NCBI GenBank assembly: GCA_022824305.1
Contig: JAJEAD010000087.1
Span: 40,328-104,327 of the forward strand
Source of the DNA: Gammaproteobacteria bacterium
GTDB lineage: Bacteria; Pseudomonadota; Gammaproteobacteria; HK1
Direction: 5' to 3'
DNA: 64,000 nucleotides
Shown here: piece by piece, positions 25,223 through 33,575 of the stretch
How the letters are laid out: each line of letters opens with the position of its first letter
Position numbering within the stretch: position 1 is the first letter of the stretch
Made by a program: the position numbers and the translations under genes
Notes under the pieces: model-generated
The model's input: only the letters and a program-made list of their open reading frames with translations
The model's database searches: none
What the model was told of the DNA's origin: nothing

Positions 25223-26785
25223 ATGGCGGCTAGAGGAGCGGTGGCGGCTGGCCACCCGTTGACCGCGGAGGCCGCGGGCGAGGTGCTCCGCGCGGGCGGA
25301 AATGCCTTCGATGCCGCTCTCGCCGCGCTGTGCGCCGCCTGTGTGAGTGAACCGGTGCTCGCCTCTCTCGGCGGCGGGGGGTTCATGCTCGCCCTGCCGG
25401 CAGGCGATCGCCCCCGTCTCTACGACTTCTTCGTGCAGACTCCAGGGCAGCGCCCGCCCGCCGGCGAGCTCGACTTTCGCCGCATCGAGGTCGACTTCGG
25501 CGCCACCACCCAGGCCTTCCACATCGGACGGGGAAGCGCGGCGGTGCCGGGAATGGTGCGCGGGCTCTTCGAGGTGCACGAGGCGCTCGGCCGCATGCCG
25601 ATGACCGAGGTCGTGCACCCGGCGGTGACGCTCGCGAGCCGGGGGCTCGAGGTGAGCGCCTACCAGGCCTATCTGCTCGGCGTGGTGCGTTCCATCTTCG
25701 CCGCCACCGAGGAGAGCCTCGCCATCTTCGGCAGCCGGGAGCGCCCCGGCGACCTGATCGGAGAAGGGGAGCGCCTCTTTCAGCCCGAGCTCGCCGACAC
25801 CCTGGATACGCTCGCGCGGGAAGGCCCGGCGCTCTTCTATCACGGCGAGATCGCATCGGCCCTGGTACGGGACATGGCCGAGGGAGGACTCATCGGAGCA
25901 CGGGACCTCGCCGGATACCGGCTGCTGCCGCGCGAGCCGCTCGCGCTCACCCGCCGCGGCTGCCAGGTGCTCCTGAACCCACCACCATCGTCGGGCGGAG
26001 TGCTGATCGGCTTCGGTTTCGAGCTCCTCGATCCCGCCGCGCTTCGCCGCCTCGGGTTCGGCTCCGACCGCTGTCTCGCCCTCGTGGCGCGCGCGCTCGA
26101 ACTGACGCTCGAGGCGCGCGCCGCGGCGCTCGGCACCGAAGACGCACCCACCGGTCGCCACGTCCTCGACGAGTCGATGCTGCACTCCGATTTCGTGGCG
26201 CGTTACCGCGAGCGGATCGCGCCCTTTCCGGAGGCGCCGCGCGGCACCACGCAGGTCAGCGTCATCGACGCGGACGGCAATCTGGCCGCGCTCAGCGTCT
26301 CGAACGGAGAAGGCTGCGCCTACGTGATTCCGGGCACCGGCATCGTCATGAACAACATGCTCGGAGAGTCCGATCTCAATCCCGGCGGCTTCCATCGCTG
26401 GCGGGAGAACGTGCGCATGAGCTCGATGATGGCGCCCTGCGCGGTACGCTGGCCCGACGGCCGCCTGCTCGCGCTGGGTTCGGGCGGCTCCAACCGCATT
26501 CGAAGCGCCATGCTCCAGGTGCTGATGAACCTCATCGACTTCGAGATGAGCCTGGAGGAGGCGGTTCTCGCACCCCGCATCCACTTCGAGGACGATCTGC
26601 TGAGCGTCGAAGGCGGTATCGATCCCGAGCGCATTCGGTCCCTGCTCGAGGCGTATCCTTCGCACCACCTCTGGGGTGAGAGCAACATGTTCTTCGGCGG
26701 CACCCACGGCGTGCTCGCGGAAGGCTCCGGGTTCCAGCCGATGGGCGATCCGCGCCGGAGCGGAGCGGGACTCGTGGCCGGCTGA
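25223..26785 (+). CDS. Gamma-glutamyltransferase family Ntn-hydrolase
   Basis: 520 residues. It shows 'GHPLTAEAAGEVLRAGGNAF' at the N-terminus, the autoprocessing/nucleophile Thr in 'RGTTQVSVIDADGNLAALS' (about 333-351) and a late glycine loop 'LALGSGGSNRIRSAML' (about 415). The precursor would split before that Thr into large and small subunits. It cleaves gamma-glutamyl amides such as glutathione, or acts as a related acylase. It lacks a signal peptide, unlike classical periplasmic Ggt, so it is probably cytoplasmic. It starts at ATG 25223 shortly before the conserved domain. Monocistronic. Confidence 0.85.
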   Translation: MAARGAVAAGHPLTAEAAGEVLRAGGNAFDAALAALCAACVSEPVLASLGGGGFMLALPAGDRPRLYDFFVQTPGQRPPAGELDFRRIEVDFGATTQAFHIGRGSAAVPGMVRGLFEVHEALGRMPMTEVVHPAVTLASRGLEVSAYQAYLLGVVRSIFAATEESLAIFGSRERPGDLIGEGERLFQPELADTLDTLAREGPALFYHGEIASALVRDMAEGGLIGARDLAGYRLLPREPLALTRRGCQVLLNPPPSSGGVLIGFGFELLDPAALRRLGFGSDRCLALVARALELTLEARAAALGTEDAPTGRHVLDESMLHSDFVARYRERIAPFPEAPRGTTQVSVIDADGNLAALSVSNGEGCAYVIPGTGIVMNNMLGESDLNPGGFHRWRENVRMSSMMAPCAVRWPDGRLLALGSGGSNRIRSAMLQVLMNLIDFEMSLEEAVLAPRIHFEDDLLSVEGGIDPERIRSLLEAYPSHHLWGESNMFFGGTHGVLAEGSGFQPMGDPRRSGAGLVAG

Positions 26786-26807
26786 AGGCGCCCGTCTCCC
26801 GCGCTCC

Positions 26808-26939
26808 AACGCCGCGCGGTCAAGAGCGGGGAACGCCTGTTTCAGGCGACCGACCGTCCTTCGGGTTCGAACCTTCGGGAAAGCGGCCGCGGGAGCGTGC
26901 ATGACGACGCCGACACCGAGCGCCTCTTCCGAAACCACG
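26808..26939 (-). pseudogene. Remnant of a DUF3037 gene (N-terminal segment only)
   Basis: Read on the minus strand, these 132 bp encode 'VVSEEALGVGVVMHAP', a further 'KVRTRRTVGRLKQAFPALDR' and so on. This matches residues about 18-60 of the intact DUF3037 protein at 33576-34457. A gap-free hand alignment with 34276-34407 gives about 18 mismatches (roughly 86% identity). The first ~17 codons and everything after residue ~60 are missing, so this is a gene relic. It sits 23 bp after the gamma-glutamyltransferase stop, at the left side of the region containing the restriction island. Confidence 0.78.
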
Positions 26940-27202
26940 CTTCAGGAAGGCGCGAACCCGGGCGTTGCAAAGCTGGCGTGCCGAAAGAGCGTGTGTGACA
27001 CTGGGGACCGTCTCCGGAGGTTTCACCGTCCCCGAGACAAGCCCCCCGCCCGCATATTGCAAGCTGGCTGGAGGGCGCCCCCCATCATCCATCAAGTGAT
27101 TCGAGCGGAATCGACCCTCCGTCCATCGGTTCTTCTACAAGCGCTCAGAGGGCGGCACCAGCGCCCGGCCGACAGGTGCCGGCGAGAGAGGCGGGAGGGC
27201 CG

Positions 27203-27964
27203 ATGTCACAGCTCGAGGGGAAGGTCGCCGTCGTCACCGGCGGCGGGAGGGGCCTGGGCCGCGCCTATTGCGAGGCGCTGGCGCGCGAAGGCGCTGCCGT
27301 GGTCGCCGCCGACATCCGCGACACCGCCGAGACGGTGGCTGCCGTTGCCGCCGCCAAGGGGCGCATCACCGGCACGGCATTGGATGCCGCCGACATGGCG
27401 AGCTGCGAAGCCATGGCCCGGCACGCGGTCGATGAGTTCGGCCGCATCGACGTGCTCGTCAACAACGCCGCGCTCTACGGCGACATCCAGGGCGGGCGCT
27501 TCGACAGAATCGAGCAGGACGAGTGGGACCGCACCATGGCCGTCAACGTGCGCGGCGTCTGGCAGTGCTGCAAGGCGTGCGTGCCGGCCATGCGCGAGGC
27601 GGGCGGCGGCTCGATCATCAACATCGCCTCGCTGGCCGCGGTCTACGGCATGCCCTTCGGCCTGCACTACGCGACGTCGAAGGCCGCGGTCATCGGCTTG
27701 ACCCGCGCGCTTGCCCGCGAACTCGGCCGCGACTGGATCAGAGTCAACGCCATAGCGCCCAGCGCGGTGCTGACCGAGGGTACCGACGACTTCTTCGGGC
27801 CCAAGAAGGACAAGCTGCTGCAGGCCGTCGCTGCCGGTCAGAGCCTGCAGAAGAACCTCACCACCGATGACCTGGTGGGCACCGTGCTTTACCTCGCCTC
27901 CGACGCCAGCGGGCTCGTCACCGGCCAGACCCTGATGGTGGACGGCGGCACGGTCTTTCTCTAG
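27203..27964 (+). CDS. Short-chain dehydrogenase/reductase (SDR)
   Basis: 253 residues, classical SDR. It has the NAD(P)-binding 'VTGGGRGLGRAYCEAL' (about 11-26), 'NNAALYG' (about 88), catalytic Ser in 'IINIASLAAVYG' (about 140), catalytic Tyr/Lys in 'YATSKAAVIGLTR' (about 155), and the C-terminal 'GLVTGQTLMVDGG'. The acidic residue after beta2 ('AADIRD') suggests NAD preference. It oxidises or reduces an unknown alcohol/ketone. The ATG at 27203 follows GGGAGGG by 3-4 bases. It lies alone between the DUF3037 remnant and the defence island. Confidence 0.9.
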   Translation: MSQLEGKVAVVTGGGRGLGRAYCEALAREGAAVVAADIRDTAETVAAVAAAKGRITGTALDAADMASCEAMARHAVDEFGRIDVLVNNAALYGDIQGGRFDRIEQDEWDRTMAVNVRGVWQCCKACVPAMREAGGGSIINIASLAAVYGMPFGLHYATSKAAVIGLTRALARELGRDWIRVNAIAPSAVLTEGTDDFFGPKKDKLLQAVAAGQSLQKNLTTDDLVGTVLYLASDASGLVTGQTLMVDGGTVFL

Positions 27965-28285
27965 AGCATATCCGCCATTGAGAGAGTCATTTCCGTTCCG
28001 CATTTCGGGCATCCAAGGGTAGCCTCGTGCGCGAAGCGCCTCCTTCGTCTCGAAAGGCGAGCGAATCGCCCACAGGCACACCGTCGAGGTGAACGCCCGC
28101 CGGCGCATCGCGCCGAGGACGAATTCGCCCGAGACAGGGAGCTGCCGCGCGAGGAGCCCCCCGTCGCCCTGACCTCCACGTGGTGGCCCAATGGGCTCTC
28201 ATGGAACGTCGCGCGAAGCTCTTAATGGAGTTTGCGCCACCCGACAGCACCGGGCCGCCCGCTCGGTATGGCTCGCCGATGCTGC
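27965..28285. other. 321-bp convergent gap at the left edge of the defence island
   Basis: This lies between the SDR stop and the stop of the large HTH protein. I find no gene, tRNA or intact insertion-sequence end. It is a natural candidate for an island boundary, but no direct repeat could be assigned by eye. Confidence 0.35.
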
Positions 28286-31200
28286 TCAATGCCCCAATCT
28301 CTGTTCGATCTGCGCTTCGTCGTCTTGTCTGCGCGCCTGCCGATCGTAGTCGTCCGCAATGCCCTCCAGAATACCCCCGACAAAGGGATAGTACGGGGAC
28401 CGCTGCCTGGCCCAGCTTCGATACTTCTCTGCAAGCTCGCGCTCCTGCCTGCCACCCTCACCGATCCCGCGCACCGTGACCCCACGCGCGTTCAGAGTGC
28501 CGATGGTGAAGCCGGAAGCGATGTCCCGGGATCCAACCCTTTCCATCACTTCGCAAACAACAGGACAAGGCGGGACGCCATCTTCATCGGCCGGAGCCCT
28601 CGACAGGATTTGACCGATGTACTGATCGCCGATGCGTGAACGCCCGTACTCGGCGCAGAGCCGTCGCGTCTCAATCACCCACTTTGACAGTGCATCCGCG
28701 TCGATATCGCCTCCATCCCCGGTCCCCGGAATCCGCCTGATCCGTTCAAGTAGTTTGTACGCCGCGGATCCCAGTGCTGCCCGTTTCTCGGTGTTTTCTA
28801 TCTGCCATTCGGGAGGATCCTGTCTCCCGTCGTCGCGCCTGAACAGCAGGGCCAGGACCTGAACAAAGGAAAGTGGAGATTCCGAGATCGAATGTTCCAG
28901 GTTGGAAGTGCCATGTGGACCATAATCGAGCGCGTGGATGTATGAAAACTCCAACCGCACCATTTCTTCTCGACTGACGCTGCTGCGGCCGTCGAGCTCG
29001 CTCAGCGCCTCCGAGATTTGGTAAGCCTCCGGTCGATAATGCTTCTCCGACTCAGGGTCTGCTGAAGCCATGTCGAAGAGCAAGCGCTTTAGCTGTGACG
29101 TTTCGGCCCGGGACCAATCGAGATGAGCAACATGGAATGCGACATGGGGACGTCCTGCATCCAGCAGACGACCGATCATGTCGATCAGCTCCGCGTCCTC
29201 GTAGCGGTTCCACTCCGGTTGAACCACCTCCCAGTAGCGGTCCTGGGTCTGCCTGTCATACTGGTCGAGCAGGCGCCATGTATGCTGTCTGCACGGAGCG
29301 CAACGGTATAGCCGAACGATCTGTTCCGTGTCGGCCCCGTCGACGACGGCCGTAAGCAGAGTGCTGCGTTCGTCGTCGTCGACGGACCAAAGGAATCCGC
29401 GAAGACACCACTCAGCCGTTTCTTGCAGACGATCGGTGACCGAAAGGCACCGGTTTGCGAATTCGATCCGCTCACTTCCATCCTCGATACACGATTCCAG
29501 CATCTCTCCGACGACAATGGGTGCGCCGCAGTCGGCCAGGAGCGCGATGACGCCCTCGAATCCGCGTTCCGCCCATATCTCGGATGTCGCCGCGCTACGG
29601 CGTTCGCGAATCCTTTCTGCATGCTTTGCGTGGTCGAACTTCCCCACTGTTTCCTCATCGACGGAGGGATCGATCCAGGAATTGGCGAACAGCCAGGAGT
29701 GTCGGATAACCGGATCACGCGGTTTCAACCGGTCATATGCCCCGCGTGCGCGCTTTCGTGCCTCGCCTCGAACGCCGTGGCGACGGCCGCGTCGGGTAAA
29801 CGTGCAACGGCGAATTCGCTCACGGAGATGGGCCTTGGCCTTATCGTCCGCCTCCGCGTCTCCCCAGGCGTCGATGAGATCCCATATTCGCAACTGGTCT
29901 GCGTCGGGCAGGCCCTGAAGCAGCCCGACAAGATCCCCGAGCGTCCACTGGTTGGGATTCGGCCACGCGAGAACGAGGTCGAGCGACTTCCGTGTGAATT
30001 CGTGGAGTTCTTCGTGCGTTGCGTTGCGGCCGGCGCCCGACGCGTCGTCGCGCCAGCGGGGCCGGTAGTTGGAGAAAGCGAACTGAGGACTCGTGTTCAA
30101 CTGCGCGATGCACACCTGCCACCCGACATCTGGATGTCGCGTCGTCAACGTCTCCAGCGACCGCTTTCGTTCAGCGAGCGAAGCGGCCGTCCGTGGCAAC
30201 CACGCACGGTAGAGCGACTGGAGGCTGCCGATCGGCTTGTTGGTCCAGTTGTCGTCAATCGCGATGGTCGACATCTGCGCCAGAATCAAGCTTACCCGCC
30301 CGAGATTGTTCCAGGCCAGACCCTCCAGGGCCCATAGCAGTCCCGTTCGCAGGCACCTGGCGAACGGGCCGCTGTCGACGGGCTTCAGAAGGCCGAAAAC
30401 GGCTGGCTCCGGCTGTTGCAAATCGGCTTCGATGAGCGTCAGGAACGTGGCTGGCGCTGCCTCGGCATAGTCCGGAAGGTCGTCCTGGTGCGAAAGCAGC
30501 TTGTCGATCGTCAGCGGAGTGAGCAATCGGTGGACGAAAGAGGAAACCCGGGCTTCCAGGTCGACGCCAAGCCCACTCCGGAACAGGGTGTTGCCGTGGA
30601 TGGAGAGAAGCACGAGCGTTTCGCGGATGCCCCTTCGCAGTGCAGCGGAGTGATCGCGCACCTTGCCGTAAACATCTGCGGCCCATCTCTCGTCTTGCGG
30701 CAGATCGAGCGCGGGATCGGTTTCCGAAAGTACACACTCGGCCACGAAGAAGAAGTTTTCGAGATCCGGTCCGGTCACGAATTCGCGGACCCCGAACAAG
30801 GCGTCTATCCGGGAGACGACTCCGCGATACTCTCCCACCGACCAGAGGGGCGAGTCTTCGAGGGCCAGCAACGCCGCGATGCCGGCTTCCACGTCGTGGT
30901 CATCGTCCTCTCGGGCCAGGAGCCGGACTACCTCGCGGTCGGCCGATGAGGCCTTGTACCAAGCACCGACCAGCGCTGCCGGCAACAGCTTCTGTGCGTT
31001 CTCGGCGTGCGTTGCCCAAGCGGGCGCCCGTACCGCCGGAATTGTTGAAAGCCGCCGACGCAGGACGGTCCGCGAACGGCCGGAATCCCTGACGAGCATC
31101 TGGCTCCTGTCTTCGGACAGCCCCATCGACTTCAACGCTGCCGAAAGCTCCTCCGAACCAGGGAGCCCGAGCCTGATGTCGGGTTCGGCATAGACGTCGT

Positions 31201-32368
31201 TGCCGAGCCGTACAATCACGCAATGACAACGGCGGTAGAGGTCGCCGATTTGTCGTTCGACTCGGGCGTCGTGAACAACCGCCATTCCCAACGCCGCATT
31301 GCAGACGCGGAACCGTTGCATGGCTTCCGGAGTGTCGAATGCCAGCGCACCGGTTTCCGGCTCATCCGTGTCGGATTTGGCCGACCCGAAGAGGCAAGAC
31401 AGGAAAGCAAGCGCCTCGTCCCGTGAATCGGCCGCCACGATAAAAGGTCGTGTCGGCGGGTCGGCCAGCCACCCTTGGAACTTGGCGGAGAACTCCTGGA
31501 CCGACGCTTCGAAGAGCGTTGGAGGGAGGACCGGATCGCAAGTGTCCGCCCAGTCAGCGAAGCATCGGCCGAGCGAGCGGTAGCCACTCACCGGGATGCC
31601 GATCTGCTCAGCCAACCAGACCTGCATCTGCGCGGACTGCTCCAGCCATTGTTCGAGGTCGCTCGCATCGTAGGCTCGAACGTCCTTCCACTCGCCGAGG
31701 ATTGCCTTGTCCTTCGCCCATCTGTCTTTCCGCGACCAGTTGCGTGGGGTCACGAAGACGAACGTCGTTTTTCGTCGCTCCCGCGCTGGAAACGACTTGA
31801 GGCGTGCGTCGTAGTCCTTGTCCGCCTTGCGCTTGGCGTTCTGGTCGCAGCCGAATTCCCAACCGGAACTGCCTTCCGGAATCCATGGCGTAGGCATCGC
31901 CGTCTCCACCACTCCGTCCCATCCAGGACGCTCGGCGTTGTCGAAGGCCGGGAAGTCGGCGCGGGTGAGGTCGTAGCCGGTCGTATGCACCAATCCCCGC
32001 AGAAGCGCAGCAAGCTCGTGTCTCGCATCGATCCGACGGGACCAACCATCAATGTCTGCGGACCTGATCGCGACTAGAATCGACGCGTAGCGGCCAGCTA
32101 CGACAGGGCGCCGCGTGGCTTCGTTGCGGCGCTCGTATCGTGCCTGGAGGTCGAGCAGCGTCTCGATATCCGCTCCGAAGGTGCGTTCGAGCCGCGATAT
32201 CATCTCCCGCGAGAGTGCGGCCTTGCCGTTGAGGAAGTTGGACAGGGCCGGTCGTCCGACTCCAAGCAGTTCCGCGGCCTTGGTGACCGTCATGTCCCTT
32301 GGAATGACGTGCTGCCGGACGTATACGCCAGGGTGAACCGACTCGTCTGTTGTTCCAGGCATGATCAT
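28286..32368 (-). CDS. Large HTH-nuclease-like putative defence protein (1,360 residues)
   Basis: The N-terminus (about 10-80) is a HigA/XRE-type helix-turn-helix ('VTKAAELLGVGRPALSNFLN'). Residues about 90-250 look like a restriction-endonuclease-type fold: Asp in 'RPGWDGVVE' (about 151), 'GWEFGCDQNAKRKADKDY' (about 169-186) and 'TTFVFVTPRNWSRKDRW' (about 201-217). The remaining 1,100 residues are helical, with no clear Walker A; 'FIVAADSRDEALAFL' near 310 may be a relic of an ATPase or receptor module. I start at the ATG before 'IMPGTTDES'; six bases further in, another ATG is equally plausible. No toxin partner is adjacent. The function is unrecognised; the setting suggests anti-phage or anti-plasmid activity. 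Confidence 0.62.
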   Translation of the reverse strand: MIMPGTTDESVHPGVYVRQHVIPRDMTVTKAAELLGVGRPALSNFLNGKAALSREMISRLERTFGADIETLLDLQARYERRNEATRRPVVAGRYASILVAIRSADIDGWSRRIDARHELAALLRGLVHTTGYDLTRADFPAFDNAERPGWDGVVETAMPTPWIPEGSSGWEFGCDQNAKRKADKDYDARLKSFPARERRKTTFVFVTPRNWSRKDRWAKDKAILGEWKDVRAYDASDLEQWLEQSAQMQVWLAEQIGIPVSGYRSLGRCFADWADTCDPVLPPTLFEASVQEFSAKFQGWLADPPTRPFIVAADSRDEALAFLSCLFGSAKSDTDEPETGALAFDTPEAMQRFRVCNAALGMAVVHDARVERQIGDLYRRCHCVIVRLGNDVYAEPDIRLGLPGSEELSAALKSMGLSEDRSQMLVRDSGRSRTVLRRRLSTIPAVRAPAWATHAENAQKLLPAALVGAWYKASSADREVVRLLAREDDDHDVEAGIAALLALEDSPLWSVGEYRGVVSRIDALFGVREFVTGPDLENFFFVAECVLSETDPALDLPQDERWAADVYGKVRDHSAALRRGIRETLVLLSIHGNTLFRSGLGVDLEARVSSFVHRLLTPLTIDKLLSHQDDLPDYAEAAPATFLTLIEADLQQPEPAVFGLLKPVDSGPFARCLRTGLLWALEGLAWNNLGRVSLILAQMSTIAIDDNWTNKPIGSLQSLYRAWLPRTAASLAERKRSLETLTTRHPDVGWQVCIAQLNTSPQFAFSNYRPRWRDDASGAGRNATHEELHEFTRKSLDLVLAWPNPNQWTLGDLVGLLQGLPDADQLRIWDLIDAWGDAEADDKAKAHLRERIRRCTFTRRGRRHGVRGEARKRARGAYDRLKPRDPVIRHSWLFANSWIDPSVDEETVGKFDHAKHAERIRERRSAATSEIWAERGFEGVIALLADCGAPIVVGEMLESCIEDGSERIEFANRCLSVTDRLQETAEWCLRGFLWSVDDDERSTLLTAVVDGADTEQIVRLYRCAPCRQHTWRLLDQYDRQTQDRYWEVVQPEWNRYEDAELIDMIGRLLDAGRPHVAFHVAHLDWSRAETSQLKRLLFDMASADPESEKHYRPEAYQISEALSELDGRSSVSREEMVRLEFSYIHALDYGPHGTSNLEHSISESPLSFVQVLALLFRRDDGRQDPPEWQIENTEKRAALGSAAYKLLERIRRIPGTGDGGDIDADALSKWVIETRRLCAEYGRSRIGDQYIGQILSRAPADEDGVPPCPVVCEVMERVGSRDIASGFTIGTLNARGVTVRGIGEGGRQERELAEKYRSWARQRSPYYPFVGGILEGIADDYDRQARRQDDEAQIEQRLGH

Positions 32369-32524
32369 GTCTTCACGGTCGCCAAGTCGAAAACTGGCGT
32401 CGTGTTTCCCTCGCAAACAGCACGGGAGGTTCGAGATGACGCGGTTCTGCGAGATTCATGGGCGACTCTCCGGTCGAAGGGGTGCGGTCCCTCCACTCGG
32501 GGGGCGGTCACGCCGCGGTCTTCA

Positions 32525-33061
32525 TTACTGCATGGCCTCGCGTCTGGCCGCCAGGGTATCCCTGACCCACCGTTTCACCTCGGAGCGGTGAACATGCAGA
32601 TCCACCACCCGATCGTCCTCGTTGAACAGGTGTATGGCGCTCCCATCCTCCTGGAATTCATACTCATGCGCGTTGGTGATGAGGGCCGGGGACCGCAATG
32701 GCGGCCTGATTCCGTAGAGCCGCACCGCCCTTTCGGTTCCGTCAAACATGTGATTGGTGAGGTCCCGAAAAACCCTCTTGCCCTCAAGATGGGACAGATC
32801 CGATACGTCCCTCATGTGGGACCAAGCCATGTCGACCCCCTCGATAAGGGGCATCAGGCCGGCTTTCGGCCAACTCTTTCGGAGCAGCTTTCCGATGTCG
32901 TTCCAGCAAGTTGCAACCACCCAAAGCACCGCGACAACGACGGCCAGCGACCACCAAGTCCGCGCCGGTGTTTCCGGCCACATCGCCTCTGCTCCTCTCT
33001 CGCAGAGGAAGATGACGACAGCACCGGCCGCGAGACTGAGTGGTTTCCGATAATGATGCAT
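32525..33061 (-). CDS. Small membrane protein of the defence island, unrecognised
   Basis: 178 residues. Two hydrophobic stretches near the N-terminus ('PLSLAAGAVVIFLCERG', about 7-23, and 'WWSLAVVVAVLWVVATCW', about 36-53) are followed by a soluble cytoplasmic part of about 120 residues. That part contains 'LSHLEGKRVFRDLTNHMFDG' and 'EVKRWVRDTLAARREAM'. It resembles nothing I can name. It lies 156 bp upstream of the HTH-nuclease gene on the same strand and may be its partner, or an independent cargo gene. Confidence 0.58.
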   Translation of the reverse strand: MHHYRKPLSLAAGAVVIFLCERGAEAMWPETPARTWWSLAVVVAVLWVVATCWNDIGKLLRKSWPKAGLMPLIEGVDMAWSHMRDVSDLSHLEGKRVFRDLTNHMFDGTERAVRLYGIRPPLRSPALITNAHEYEFQEDGSAIHLFNEDDRVVDLHVHRSEVKRWVRDTLAARREAMQ

Positions 33062-33504
33062 GTTCCGGACTTCATGCGCGTCGACGGAGATAGCATTTCA
33101 TAGTCTGTAGCGTTACGCAATACGGAATTGGGGGGATCCTCGAGCCGTTGACTTGGGCGGGAGTACGAGAGCAGGAATGAACGGTCTGCAGCGGTATCCG
33201 AACCGCAATGCAAGGATGGCGGGATGCCGAGACATCGTCAGCAGCGTGCGTAACCTGCGCGCCTCCCTTGTCGGTACGTCCCTGATTTTTCAGCGAATCT
33301 TCGCTCGCATCCGGCGAGCGTATGTGGGTTCTGCTTGGTCTCTCGATGGCAATGGCCGTCCCCCAGCGTGGCACCATAGGGCGACAAGAATCAGCTCGAC
33401 AGGGCGAAGGCGGGCAAGTCCTTCGCAACAACTGCGGAAGGCTGGGATGCCAGCGGAGGTGGCGATGGGGGAGACCTTCTGCCAGCGCAACGCCAAGCGG
33501 GTAG

Positions 33505-33520
33505 TCACGACGTGTCGTGA
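33505..33520. promoter_or_regulatory. 16-bp palindrome, candidate operator
   Basis: TCACGAC-GT-GTCGTGA is a perfect 7-bp inverted repeat with a 2-nt centre, typical of a site for a dimeric HTH regulator. It lies upstream of the membrane-protein/HTH-nuclease unit, whose last protein has a HigA/XRE-type N-terminus. Binding is a guess from symmetry and position. Confidence 0.3.
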
Positions 33521-33540
33521 CGTGTGCTGTCCAAGCGAGA

Positions 33541-33567
33541 TGCTGCGCCGGCCCAGTGGGCGCAGCA
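33541..33567 (-). terminator. Hairpin just after the DUF3037 stop
   Basis: A 9-bp stem, TGCTGCGCC / GGCGCAGCA with a 9-nt loop, begins 8 bp past the DUF3037 stop codon in the direction of transcription. The T-tract is poor (TCTCGCTTGG), so it may attenuate or stabilise the 3' end rather than be a strong terminator. Confidence 0.4.
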
Positions 33568-33575
33568 CGCACTCT

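Larger units (their letters stand above)
33062..33575. other. 514-bp non-coding stretch inside the defence island
   Basis: No convincing gene is present; the only long minus-strand frame is Pro/Arg/Ser-rich. The stretch contains a 16-bp palindrome and a hairpin (listed separately). It splits the island into two transcription units: hsdRMS-HipA-DUF3037 upstream, and the membrane protein with the HTH-nuclease gene downstream. Confidence 0.4.

Noticed and set aside
26860..26885. A tRNA T-loop-like string ggttcgaacc
   Set aside because: It lies inside the DUF3037 gene relic and is shared as coding sequence with the intact copy at 34.3 kb; no acceptor or anticodon arms can be paired.
27965..28285. 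A possible transposase remnant with 'CPKCG' on the minus strand at the island edge
   Set aside because: A single short zinc-knuckle-like string in a low-complexity frame is not enough; no terminal inverted repeats or DDE motif could be found.
33072..33572. A 166-codon minus-strand frame between DUF3037 and the membrane-protein gene
   Set aside because: Its composition (P, R, S, H) and lack of any domain or ribosome-binding site indicate a chance open frame; the stretch also contains a hairpin and a palindrome.
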